A stretch of 11,521 bases of DNA from Candidatus Hydrogenedentota bacterium (lineage in GTDB: Bacteria; Hydrogenedentota; Hydrogenedentia; Hydrogenedentales; SLHB01): the NCBI GenBank assembly GCA_023384315.1, contig JAHDWY010000067.1, forward strand, positions 1 to 11,521, written 5' to 3'. Shown piece after piece: positions 1-6,308 of this stretch. The translations under genes and the position numbers were made by a program. Position 1 is the first letter of the stretch. Every line of letters begins with the position of its first letter. The notes beneath the pieces are model-generated. The model was not told the origin of the DNA. It made no database searches and saw only the letters and a list, made by a program, of their open reading frames with translations.

Positions 1-1
1 A

Positions 2-50
2 AGATGACAGGAGTTCTGTTGAGAAGTTCTGGCTGTAGTCCGTGTCATCT
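2..50. repeat. Imperfect inverted repeat at the window edge
   Basis: AGATGACA at 2-9 is the exact reverse complement of TGTCATCT at 43-50. The pairing can extend by three more pairs (GGA with TCC) past one bulged G. The loop is about 26 bases. On the plus strand the right arm is followed by a T-rich run (GTATTTTTAA), so it could end transcription of a gene to the left of the window. On the minus strand it lies about 40 bases past the stop of the FG-GAP gene and could serve that gene, but what follows is outside the window. The large loop makes it a weak terminator candidate, and it may instead be part of a dispersed repeat. Confidence 0.3.
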
Positions 51-90
51 GTATTTTTAACGTGTCACATGGGCCGTCAATCGCTTCCTC

Positions 91-2190
91 CTACAACGCC
101 TTGGCGTCGATCTTGTCGAATTCTTCCAGCGCCGCGCGGTGGTAGCAGTAGATGTGCCCGTCTTCCCCGCCGACGATGAGATCAAGTTTCTGATCCCCGT
201 TCCAATCGTAGGCTTGGGGGGCGGTCGTGTGACCAGCGAGTTTGCGCCCGGGGAAGTCCCCGCGCCACACGAAGGTTTCGCCGCCGGTATTCTCGAACCA
301 ACCCGTGTTCTGCGTGTTGCGGATGAGATCCATGTCGCCGTCGCCGTCCCAATCGACGAGATGGATCTTCGCCCGCCCGCTCTTGCCGCCTTCATGATCG
401 TTCAGGCGCAAGGGCTGGCCGTCCTCACCCTTAAAGATGCGTTCGCCCGGCGCGAGTTTTGGCCCGCCCAGCGACCGGAATAGCGCGAGATACCCTTCAT
501 GGTCTACAAGGATAAGGTCGTTGTTGCCGTCCTTGTCCCAGTCCATGACCTGCGGACGCGTCCGCCATTGCACCACGAGATCGGTCGGCCCCGGTTTCCA
601 CCAGTTCCACGCGGGATACTTCGGTTCCTCCGACCACATGACCTCGACCCGTTGCGGCGCCGTGATGCCGCCGCGGTCGTCGGCGATCTCAAAGTATTCG
701 ATGCGCCCGATGATGGAGTTGTAGATCACGTCCAGATTGCCGTCGCCCGTGATGTCGCCGAGCACCGGCACGGTGTATCCCCACTTCTCCTCGGCGGGAC
801 CCTGAATGCTGCCGTTGTACCCGGCCATGATGCGGAACGGCGTGTTCATGATGGAGAGATCGCGGCCTTCCCGATACTCGCCGTTGGTCCAGCGAAACAG
901 TTCGATGTAGCCGGCCGTGTTGCCGCAATACAGGTCCCGCGTCTCCGGGTGAATCCACGGTGTCACCAACCCACCGGACTTGATCGCCGGATTCAACTCT
1001 TTCAAAAACCGCTCGTCGCTGAAATGCGGCGCGCCCCGCGACATGCCCCGGTTCAAGCACACGCTCACGCGCCCGTCTTCCGGCCCGATAACCAGGTCCG
1101 GTAGTCCGTCCATATTCCAGTCACACTCGATGGCGACAAACATGCAGAGTTCGATATGCAACTTGCCGTTGGCCGTCATGACCGGACGCGGCGCGGCGAG
1201 ACGCGGCACGGTGCGCGTGCCCACGTTTTCAAAATAGGTGAATTCATCGCGAAACTCGCCGCAAATCAGATCGAGATCGCCGTCGGCATCGAAGTCGGCG
1301 ATACAAGGCCCCGGTTGACCGTACACGTCTATAGGGGTATCGTCCGCTTCCAGCCGGACGCCCTCGGCGAACTTCGGTTCTTCCGCGGTGCCGATGTTCT
1401 TGAAGAAATGCACGTAGCCATGCAGCGGCCCGTTGGTCCAGTTTCCGGTTTCGTCATAGGCCTGATCCCAGCCGTACTCTTCCCAGTCATTTGACGCGCC
1501 GATAATATCGAGCAACCCGTCGCCGTCCCAATCCACCATGCGCGTCTGGAAGTTCCGGAGCTTCTCTTTGGGTTGTTTGACTGGCCCCTCCATCTTCTTA
1601 CTCATCCCATTAGCGCGAATGTCGTCGTAGTAGTCGTTGCCCGCCATCATGTCGAGCTTGCCGTCGCCATTGACATCGCCCAGCACGCCCATCCACACGC
1701 CGTCGCCCAACCGCTCGCCGCGCTCAAACACGCCACTTCGGTTCTGCAAATAGACGTAGGTGCCGCTCTGGGGCACGTCAGGGCAACTCAGCACGAGGTC
1801 CCAGTCGCCGTCACCATCCCAATCAACGGGCGAGACGTGAGACCAAAGTCCAAACCCGAGATCCGTCACGACGCTGCTGTGCCCGTAGTCGAGCATGTCC
1901 TCCGCGCCCACGAACACGGGCGGCGCCTGGGGTGCGTCAGGATTCGGCACGATGCGGTACACGTGCGGTTGCGTGGCATCGTCGATGCGGTTCCAGTAGA
2001 CGTACCGCTTGTCGCGATGCTGCTGGACCTTCGCTCGAATCTGTTCGCTGGTCGCCTCGTCGAAGACCGTCGCGGTCAACACATCGGCGCCCACTTCGTA
2101 ACGCACTGGCGCCCCTTGCCAGGCCTGGCTGAAGGCCGGAGCTTCCACGCGGATCTGTCCCATCGTCATCAACAACGCACATAGCAACAT
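91..2190 (-). CDS. Secreted FG-GAP/VCBS repeat protein (nine calcium-type repeats)
   Basis: This predicted 699-residue exported protein is built almost entirely from FG-GAP/VCBS repeats, the blades of an integrin-alpha-like beta-propeller. Nine copies of the calcium-loop pattern DxDxDGxxDL are visible, starting near residues 123, 172, 220, 299, 357, 479, 550, 613 and 662; DWDGDGDWD and DWDGDGDMD are the clearest. No enzyme domain is seen. Such proteins are common in planctomycete-like bacteria and are thought to act at the surface in adhesion or binding of glycans or proteins; the exact role is unknown. I chose the start at 2190 because GAGGGGAG lies 7 bases upstream. The frame is open to an ATG at 2238, which has no SD but would give the signal peptide a positively charged n-region. 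With the 2190 start the signal peptide is short (hydrophobic residues 2-11). It is divergent from the lipoprotein hydrolase. Confidence 0.9.
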   Translation of the reverse strand: MLLCALLMTMGQIRVEAPAFSQAWQGAPVRYEVGADVLTATVFDEATSEQIRAKVQQHRDKRYVYWNRIDDATQPHVYRIVPNPDAPQAPPVFVGAEDMLDYGHSSVVTDLGFGLWSHVSPVDWDGDGDWDLVLSCPDVPQSGTYVYLQNRSGVFERGERLGDGVWMGVLGDVNGDGKLDMMAGNDYYDDIRANGMSKKMEGPVKQPKEKLRNFQTRMVDWDGDGLLDIIGASNDWEEYGWDQAYDETGNWTNGPLHGYVHFFKNIGTAEEPKFAEGVRLEADDTPIDVYGQPGPCIADFDADGDLDLICGEFRDEFTYFENVGTRTVPRLAAPRPVMTANGKLHIELCMFVAIECDWNMDGLPDLVIGPEDGRVSVCLNRGMSRGAPHFSDERFLKELNPAIKSGGLVTPWIHPETRDLYCGNTAGYIELFRWTNGEYREGRDLSIMNTPFRIMAGYNGSIQGPAEEKWGYTVPVLGDITGDGNLDVIYNSIIGRIEYFEIADDRGGITAPQRVEVMWSEEPKYPAWNWWKPGPTDLVVQWRTRPQVMDWDKDGNNDLILVDHEGYLALFRSLGGPKLAPGERIFKGEDGQPLRLNDHEGGKSGRAKIHLVDWDGDGDMDLIRNTQNTGWFENTGGETFVWRGDFPGRKLAGHTTAPQAYDWNGDQKLDLIVGGEDGHIYCYHRAALEEFDKIDAKAL

Positions 2191-2265
2191 GAGTCGGCTC
2201 CCCTCAATTCTCGCTGCGAAAAACCCATGGTACCGCATCCGCGCCGCGAGTTAGTAGTTGCATCC

Positions 2266-2302
2266 CGCGCGCGGAATGCCGAAGATGTCGCGCGTGGAAT
2301 GC
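2266..2302 (+). repeat. Direct repeat in the leader of the lipoprotein hydrolase
   Basis: CGCGCGCGGAATGC (2266-2279) is repeated with one mismatch as CGCGCGTGGAATGC (2289-2302). The 23-base spacing is about two helical turns. It sits in the 136-base divergent region and ends 25 bases before the hydrolase start. It could be a two-site operator or a leader structure (CGCGC and GCGCG within the second copy can pair). No function can be shown from sequence alone. Confidence 0.35.
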
Positions 2303-2326
2303 GCGCGCAAGAAAGGAAAAGTGGGC

Positions 2327-3058
2327 ATGAACAGAAAGTGGATGTTTCCCGTTGTCGCGGTCTTCGCGATTCTCGTCACGGGATGTGCGACTACCGGCGG
2401 GTCCAGCGATATCCCCAAAGGGTTCATTACAAAGACGATGGACGTAGGCGGCGTTTCGCGTGCTTACGTGGTCTACGTTCCCGAAGACTACACTCCCGCG
2501 AAGGAATGGCCGTTGGTCGTATTTCTGCACGGCATGGGAGAGCGGGGGAGCGACGGTCTCATCCAGTCCGAGGTCGGCATCGGCACCGCCATACGGCGTC
2601 ATGAAGATTGGTTCCCCTGCATCGTCGTCATGCCGCAATGCCCCAAGGACAAAATCTGGACCAGCGCCTTCGACCACATTGATGCGGCGATTCAATACGC
2701 GAAGGCCGACTATCGTATCGACGAGAGCCAAATCCTGCTGACCGGACTTTCCATGGGAGGTTTCGGCACCTGGGCCTACGGCGCATTGCACGCAGACACG
2801 TTGGCGGCGCTCATGCCCGTCTGCGGCGGCGGACAGGAAGAAGACGCGCCCGCTCTCGCGAAAGTGCCGATCTGGGCGTTCCATGGCGCCGTCGACAGCG
2901 TCGTGTCCGCCGACGAATCGCGTTCCATGGTCGAGGCCGTAAAGGCCGCCGGCGGCGAAGTCCGGTACACGGAGTACCCGGAGGTCGACCACAACTCCTG
3001 GGACCGCGCCTACGGCGATGCCGATGCCATCGCGTGGCTACTCGCGCAGCAGAAGTAA
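2327..3058 (+). CDS. Lipoprotein alpha/beta-hydrolase (dienelactone hydrolase/PHB-depolymerase-like esterase)
   Basis: This 243-residue serine hydrolase is predicted to be lipid-anchored in the envelope. Residues 1-20 form a lipoprotein signal with lipobox LVTGC (Cys20). The alpha/beta-hydrolase core shows an oxyanion segment HGMGERG (68-74), a nucleophile elbow GLSMGG (Ser142), an acidic residue in HGAVDSVV (Asp190) and the catalytic His in VDHNSW (His222). The order and spacing fit small esterases of the dienelactone hydrolase/phospholipase/PHB-depolymerase clan, often annotated as prolyl oligopeptidase family; the substrate cannot be named. The frame opens earlier (2258), but the ATG at 2327 has AAAGGA nine bases upstream and starts a proper lipoprotein signal. 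It is transcribed away from the FG-GAP gene and ends just before a strong hairpin terminator. Confidence 0.92.
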   Translation: MNRKWMFPVVAVFAILVTGCATTGGSSDIPKGFITKTMDVGGVSRAYVVYVPEDYTPAKEWPLVVFLHGMGERGSDGLIQSEVGIGTAIRRHEDWFPCIVVMPQCPKDKIWTSAFDHIDAAIQYAKADYRIDESQILLTGLSMGGFGTWAYGALHADTLAALMPVCGGGQEEDAPALAKVPIWAFHGAVDSVVSADESRSMVEAVKAAGGEVRYTEYPEVDHNSWDRAYGDADAIAWLLAQQK

Positions 3059-3071
3059 CCGGATCCAATGA

Positions 3072-3110
3072 GAAAGCCGCGAGGCCGATTTACTCGACCT
3101 CGCGGCTTTC
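3072..3110. terminator. Bidirectional Rho-independent terminator
   Basis: A perfect 13-bp inverted repeat: GAAAGCCGCGAGG (3072-3084) pairs with CCTCGCGGCTTTC (3098-3110). Within the 13-base loop CGA and TCG can pair further. The stem ends in AAA/TTT on both sides, giving an A-tract and U-tract in either direction. It lies exactly between the convergent stops of the hydrolase (3058, plus) and the NTF2-like lipoprotein (3136, minus), so it very probably ends both transcripts. Confidence 0.9.
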
Positions 3111-3135
3111 AATTCTTCGTGTATCCCGCGATCGG

Positions 3136-3567
3136 CTATACGCCCTCAACCGTCATGGTCGTGACGCGCCAGACGCCGTCCGCTTCTTTCGTCATCGTGA
3201 AGCCAAGCGTGGCGCTGCCGAAGGAGGCCATCAGTTCGACGGGGTAGACGCTTGCCGTGTCGCCATCGACCTTCGTTTCCGCCGTTTCCAGCGATACCTT
3301 CGCGCTGTCCAGCGTGCCGTCGTTGAAGGCACCCTTCAGAAAACTGAGCATCTGGTCCTTGTTGCCGTACTCGTAATGGCTGAACGCATCGGAGATCGCC
3401 AGCGCGATCTGGTCGGCATCCTTTTGTTCCATACCGGCTTTCCAATTGGTCAAGGTCGACGTAATGAGTTCCTCGTCAGACGGCCCCTTGGCGCCGGTGG
3501 CGCACCCGCCAACCAGCACCGAAATCGCGAATGCAGCACACACCGTGAGAATTGCAGTTTTGCGCAC
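3136..3567 (-). CDS. Small lipoprotein with NTF2/SnoaL-like domain
   Basis: This 143-residue predicted lipoprotein starts at GTG. Residues 1-22 carry a signal ending in lipobox LVGGC (Cys22). The mature part (about 30-143) has an amphipathic helical start (EELITSTLTNWKAGMEQKD), the segment AISDAFSHYEYG, and a C-terminal set of beta strands ending in TKEADGVWRVTTMTVEG. This is the usual shape of NTF2/SnoaL/DUF4440-like proteins, where the final strands follow a DG.WR pattern. Such domains bind small ligands or act as scaffolds; no catalytic residues are evident. The frame extends to an ATG at 3606, but GTG 3567 gives a normal lipoprotein start and has AGGA upstream (GAGAGGATAGGAAC then GTG). 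A good promoter lies about 80 bases upstream. The family assignment rests on pattern only. Confidence 0.8.
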   Translation of the reverse strand: MRKTAILTVCAAFAISVLVGGCATGAKGPSDEELITSTLTNWKAGMEQKDADQIALAISDAFSHYEYGNKDQMLSFLKGAFNDGTLDSAKVSLETAETKVDGDTASVYPVELMASFGSATLGFTMTKEADGVWRVTTMTVEGV

Positions 3568-3644
3568 GTTCCTATCCTCTCTTCCTTGCACTTGCCCCAA
3601 AGTCATTCCGAATCGTTCCGCATCAAGACGGAATTCGCCTCCAT

Positions 3645-3673
3645 ACTATACGTAGAGGGTAGGACCGTTGCAA
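3645..3673 (-). promoter_or_regulatory. Sigma70-type promoter for the NTF2-like lipoprotein
   Basis: On the minus strand, TTGCAA (3668-3673) and TATAGT (3645-3650) are separated by exactly 17 bases. That is four of six bases matching the -35 consensus and five of six matching the -10. Transcription would start near 3638 and leave a leader of about 70 bases before the GTG at 3567. Confidence 0.6.
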
Positions 3674-3701
3674 CTGGCTCATTGCAGCGGTGAGGGTGCG
3701 C

Positions 3702-4184
3702 TCAGCCGGTGACGAGGAAGTCCGAATACCGGTCCGGCACTCGGTTGGGTTTATACACCAGCACCGTCTTGGCTTCCGATGCTTCGTAGCGGATCCCGGT
3801 GTCGTCTTCCTCTGTGCGGACGAGGTCCTTGCCGGGTAGACCGATCGTTTCGAGCAGTTCTTCGGGGCTGGCGAATCCCCGCGTAAAGCCCGCAACCTCC
3901 CGGCAGAAACCGTCACTGGACATGACGAAGTCCAGACCCGTTATCGGTTCCGGCAAGGTCGCGGTTTCCATGCGGTACATGATGCGTCTGGGCGCCGCGG
4001 TGGCCGGGTCTTCGCCCTCTGCCGCACCACCGCACCAGCCCGTGGGCGAGCCGAGTATTTGAACGATCTCGTCCTCAGACTTGCCTAAGTATTGCACCAT
4101 GTGATTCTTGGAATGGAACCCACATGAGGAACACGCAAGTCCAAGATACACAAGTGCAAACCAACAGAATGATCTTGTAACCAT
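3702..4184 (-). CDS. Small lipoprotein with two SmpA/BamE-like segments
   Basis: This 160-residue probable lipoprotein has an N-terminal hydrophobic signal (residues 5-18) followed by CSSC. Either Cys18 or Cys21 could be lipidated, and neither site is a perfect lipobox. Residues 34-49 (GKSEDEIVQILGSPTG) follow the pattern of the SmpA/BamE fold: a helix then LG.P. Near 105-117 a second similar segment occurs (SPEELLETIGLPG), followed by a GIRYEA strand and a TVLVYKPN strand, so the protein looks like two SmpA-like units in tandem. BamE-type folds are found in outer-membrane assembly proteins and in many unrelated lipoproteins; the actual role is unknown. The start is supported by GGGAG eight bases before the ATG. 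The upstream leader is unusually long. Confidence 0.75.
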   Translation of the reverse strand: MVTRSFCWFALVYLGLACSSCGFHSKNHMVQYLGKSEDEIVQILGSPTGWCGGAAEGEDPATAAPRRIMYRMETATLPEPITGLDFVMSSDGFCREVAGFTRGFASPEELLETIGLPGKDLVRTEEDDTGIRYEASEAKTVLVYKPNRVPDRYSDFLVTG

Positions 4185-4404
4185 GGTATCAACTCCCGGG
4201 CGTTGGGGCGGAAAACCGGGACTTGATCGTGGCGGTTAGATCGTGGCCGGGAAACTGCGAGATGGAGTGATAATAGCGGTCGAACAAACGAATTGTGCGA
4301 CGTGTGTTACCCCGACCTCTGTAAACCGACATGACCATACCCGGATTCCTCCGCACGGTCTCTGATTCCTGCGGTTCGATCCGAAAAAGAACGGAACGCA
4401 TCGT

Positions 4405-4422
4405 GGGGTGCAGCAACACCCC
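4405..4422 (-). repeat. Hairpin at the predicted 5-prime end of the lipoprotein leader
   Basis: GGGGTG (4405-4410) and CACCCC (4417-4422) form a perfect 6-bp stem with a 6-base loop. On the minus strand it would begin within two or three bases of the transcription start predicted from the extended -10 box. Stem-loops in that position are known to stabilise messages. That role is inference. Confidence 0.4.
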
Positions 4423-4430
4423 TCGAAAGT

Positions 4431-4439
4431 ATTATAGCA
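4431..4439 (-). promoter_or_regulatory. Extended -10 promoter (TGnTATAAT)
   Basis: The minus strand reads TGCTATAAT, a perfect extended -10 element with a consensus TATAAT. No -35 hexamer is recognisable upstream, which is usual for this promoter type. Transcription would start near 4424. It points toward the SmpA-like lipoprotein gene (start 4184) and would give a leader of about 240 bases. Confidence 0.5.
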
Positions 4440-4515
4440 GAGAAATTCCCGATTATTGCCCTGATTTTGCGGAGGTGACACCTTACGCGTATGCATATCA
4501 ACGGGTTGTGAAAGC

Positions 4516-4544
4516 TTGTATCCCCGGATTATTCGCATTAAATT
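4516..4544 (+). promoter_or_regulatory. Weak candidate promoter for the acetyltransferase
   Basis: TTGTAT (4516-4521) and TAAATT (4539-4544) are spaced by 17 bases. They match the consensus at three and four of six positions. The predicted start near 4551 leaves about 26 bases of leader. A small hairpin (CGATTC 4547-4552 with GAATCG 4560-4565) abuts the GAGG ribosome site. Confidence 0.25.
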
Positions 4545-4576
4545 CGCGATTCTTTACCTGAATCGAGGATTATCAG

Positions 4577-4996
4577 ATGATCGTTCGACCTTTTGAAGAC
4601 GCCGATGAAGACGCTGTGATCGACCTGTGGTCGCGCTGCGGACTGCTCCGGCCGTGGAACGATCCCCGAAAAGACATCGCGCGCAAAAAGCAGGTACAGC
4701 GCGACCTGTTCCTGGTCGGTGTAGTCAGCGACCGCATTGTGGCCGTCGTGATGGCCGGATACGAGGGACACCGCGGCTGGATCAACTACCTCGGCGTGGA
4801 TCCGGAGATGCGTCACAACGGCTATGGCCGAGCCCTCATGTACGAAGCCGAGCGTCTGTTGCGCGCCATGGGCTGCCCCAAGATCAACCTCCAGGTTCGC
4901 CGCGAAAACACGGTCGCGCTGGCATTCTACGAGCGGCTCGGGTTTGTCGAGGACCAGTGCCTTAGCTTGGGCAAACGGTTGGAACCCGACGATTGA
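4577..4996 (+). CDS. ypeA: GNAT family N-acetyltransferase, YpeA type
   Basis: This 139-residue cytosolic GNAT acetyltransferase transfers acetyl from acetyl-CoA to an unknown amine. It closely follows the E. coli YpeA pattern: an N-terminal LWSRCGLLRPWNDP segment (17-30), GYEGHRGWINYLGV (61-74), the acetyl-CoA pyrophosphate-binding loop RHNGYG of type RxxGxG (79-84), GCPKINLQVR (99-108) and the C-terminal YERLGF..D..LSLGKRL. The length equals that of YpeA (about 141), so the protein is complete. The start has GAGG eight bases upstream. The physiological substrate of YpeA is not established. The diiron-type protein gene follows 88 bases later on the same strand and has its own SD, so co-transcription is possible but not shown. 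Confidence 0.92.
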   Translation: MIVRPFEDADEDAVIDLWSRCGLLRPWNDPRKDIARKKQVQRDLFLVGVVSDRIVAVVMAGYEGHRGWINYLGVDPEMRHNGYGRALMYEAERLLRAMGCPKINLQVRRENTVALAFYERLGFVEDQCLSLGKRLEPDD

Positions 4997-5084
4997 GGAG
5001 ACCGGTTTGTAGAATCAGTCGGCATCAGGCATTGTGGAGTCCTTCTGCAAGTGTAGCATCGGTGGTATGAGAGAGGGACAAAGC

Positions 5085-5831
5085 ATGGCTGATATCCACG
5101 AAATCGCTCCGGACGTATTCCGCATCAGTGTTTTTGTCAAAGAATTCGATTTGCAGTTCAACCATTTCCTCGTGCGCGACGAGGAACCGCTGCTGTACCA
5201 CGCGGGCATGCGGCGCATGTTCCCCGAGTTGCATGAAGCCGTCGCACGGGTGATCGATCCGAAGACGCTGCGCTGGATCAGTTGGAGTCACTTCGAAGTC
5301 GACGAGTGCGGCGGACTCAACCATTGGCTCCAGGCGGCGCCAAACGCCGTGCCCGCGTGCAGCGTGGTCGGGGCCATGGTGAACCTCAGCGATTTCTCCG
5401 ACCGGCCGCCCCAGGGTCTGGCGAAGGGCGACGTGTTGGAAACCGGCAAGTACCGGTTCCGCTTCCAGCCCACGCCGCACCTGCCCCACGGCTGGGACGC
5501 GGGCGCGTTGTTTGAGGAGTCGCAGGGCATCCTCTTCTGCTCGGACCTTTTCCACCAGACCGGCGAGCGGGAGGCAGTCACGGAATCCGACGAGGTGTTG
5601 GGACGCACGCGCGACGCCATGATCCACTACCAAGCGGGGCCTTTAATGGAGTACCTGCCTTACACGCGTCACACCCGGCGCCTGCTCGGCGAACTCGCGG
5701 CCTTCGAACCGAAAACCCTTGCCATCATGCACGGCTCCAGCTATACCGGTGACGGCGGAAAGCTGTTGCGGGAACTCGACCCTGTCCTCAGCGAGGTCTA
5801 CGGGACCGAAGGGGTACAGGGGAGCAACTAA
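5085..5831 (+). CDS. Stand-alone metallo-beta-lactamase-fold protein with flavodiiron/ODP-type ligands
   Basis: This 248-residue cytosolic MBL-fold protein shows the ligand set of the flavodiiron (ROO/FprA) and ODP families, not of hydrolytic lactamases. The motif SHFEVDE gives His69, Glu71 and Asp73, where hydrolases have HxHxDH. A His in TPHLPHGWD (132 or 135) follows, then the bridging Asp154 in FCSDLF and His216 in IMHGSSY. In flavodiiron enzymes this site binds two irons and reduces O2 or NO using electrons from a fused flavodoxin domain. Here the protein ends after the MBL domain, so it needs an outside donor or acts as a gas-binding sensor, as described for ODP of Treponema. The frame is open to 5034, but ATG 5085 has GAGGG eight bases upstream and begins at the conserved MADIHEIAPDVFRI. 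Exact activity is inference. Confidence 0.85.
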   Translation: MADIHEIAPDVFRISVFVKEFDLQFNHFLVRDEEPLLYHAGMRRMFPELHEAVARVIDPKTLRWISWSHFEVDECGGLNHWLQAAPNAVPACSVVGAMVNLSDFSDRPPQGLAKGDVLETGKYRFRFQPTPHLPHGWDAGALFEESQGILFCSDLFHQTGEREAVTESDEVLGRTRDAMIHYQAGPLMEYLPYTRHTRRLLGELAAFEPKTLAIMHGSSYTGDGGKLLRELDPVLSEVYGTEGVQGSN

Positions 5832-5860
5832 ATCCGAAATTCGAAGCACGAAATCCGAAA
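5830..5860 (+). repeat. Short direct repeat abutting the diiron-type gene stop
   Basis: AAATCCGAAA occurs at 5830-5839 and again at 5851-5860 (21-base period), with the related ATTCGAAGCACG between. The first copy overlaps the TAA stop codon of the MBL-fold gene. AT-rich tracts of this AAATCCGAAATTCGAA type are familiar as dispersed intergenic debris in planctomycete-like genomes (recollection, not tested). It marks the left edge of a repeat-rich island. Confidence 0.5.
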
Positions 5861-5960
5861 CAAATTCCAATGTTCAAAATGGCGGATGCACAAAACGGCG
5901 CACCCATTTGAATTCCTTCCACCTCTCGGCGCCACGTGTTGCCCGTCCGTCCAGGTGGCT

Positions 5961-5976
5961 TGGGCGTCCTCGCCCA
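5961..5976. repeat. Small hairpin in the repeat island
   Basis: TGGGCG (5961-5966) and CGCCCA (5971-5976) form a perfect 6-bp stem with loop TCCT. The flanking context (GTCCAGGTGGCT before, CGGTCATGCTC after) is not coding in any convincing frame. It looks like part of a dispersed repeat upstream of the antitoxin gene. It could also be a leader hairpin for the antitoxin transcript. Confidence 0.4.
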
Positions 5977-6024
5977 CGGTCATGCTCAGTTGGCGCGACA
6001 GAAAGTAGGGGCTTACCTAGAACG

Positions 6025-6285
6025 ATGAAGGCTACAGTATCCAGTAAGGGCCGAATCGTACTGCCCGCAAGCTTCCGGCGCGAAGATGAAATCGAGGCCG
6101 GGCAAGAATTCGAGATCGAAAGGATCAAGCGCGGCGAATACGTTTTGCGCCGTAGAACGCTCCTTCGAAACGAAGGGCTGATGGAACTCCTCTTGGCGTG
6201 TCCGGTTAAGGACTGGTTTGTCCCCGGGGAACGAAGCGAAACGACGGATGACATCCGGCCGTCACGTTATCGGGGAAATACATGA
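6025..6285 (+). CDS. AbrB/MazE-SpoVT family antitoxin (VapB-like)
   Basis: This 86-residue DNA-binding antitoxin starts with the swapped-hairpin AbrB/SpoVT domain: MKATVSSKGRIVLPASFRR, then EAGQEFEIERIKRGEYVLRRR (residues 1-50). The C-terminal tail (about 51-75, with ELLLACPVKDWFVPGERSETTDD) resembles the toxin-binding tail of VapB-type antitoxins paired with PIN-domain VapC ribonucleases. The frame is open far upstream (to 5719), but ATG 6025 matches the family start exactly. Only a poor SD (AGGGG, 14 bases away) is present. Its stop overlaps an ATG at 6282 by four bases (ATGA), the normal coupling to a toxin gene, but that toxin frame is broken at once. It is therefore an antitoxin without a working partner here. 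It lies between repeats on both sides. Confidence 0.85.
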   Translation: MKATVSSKGRIVLPASFRREDEIEAGQEFEIERIKRGEYVLRRRTLLRNEGLMELLLACPVKDWFVPGERSETTDDIRPSRYRGNT

Positions 6286-6308
6286 ATCTTCCTGGCGTGT
6301 ACTGTTGC
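6282..6308 (+). pseudogene. Truncated toxin start (probable VapC remnant)
   Basis: An ATG at 6282 overlaps the antitoxin stop by four bases (ATGA), as in intact vapBC operons. Nine codons (MNLPGVYCC) precede the start of a three-hairpin palindromic element at 6309. The frame then runs through the hairpins and stops at 6365 after 27 residues. No PIN-domain acidic motif (LLDTN or similar) is present, and no PIN-like remnant is recognisable up to 6560. The best reading is a toxin gene lost by insertion of, or recombination with, the repeat element. That it was VapC is inferred from the antitoxin type only. Confidence 0.45.

Larger units (their letters stand above)
4185..4576. other. Intergenic stretch with divergent promoters and one doubtful small ORF
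   Basis: This 392-base stretch lies between the SmpA-like lipoprotein (minus) and the acetyltransferase (plus). It holds an extended -10 promoter on the minus strand (4431-4439), a hairpin at the predicted 5-prime end of that transcript (GGGGTG 4405-4410 with CACCCC 4417-4422) and a weak promoter for the plus-strand gene (4516-4544). A minus-strand open frame runs from an ATG at 4401 (or GTG 4419) to a stop at 4189. It is 70-76 residues with about 66 percent G+C at third positions, and its stop sits inside the SD region of the next gene. It has no proper SD and no recognisable family, so I do not call it a gene. No RNA family was recognised. Confidence 0.5.

Noticed and set aside
499..2184. 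Long plus-strand frames opposite the FG-GAP gene (499-1104, 1573-2184)
   Set aside because: Both arise from the repeated Asp/Gly-rich codons of the opposite strand and have no independent gene signals.
2204..2992. 262-codon minus-strand frame opposite the lipoprotein hydrolase
   Set aside because: Antisense to a hydrolase with lipobox and full catalytic triad; it has no SD and no family resemblance.
4236..4538. 100-codon minus-strand frame upstream of the SmpA-like gene
   Set aside because: Cys/Arg/Pro-rich random-looking translation. It crosses the extended -10 promoter and lacks a ribosome site.
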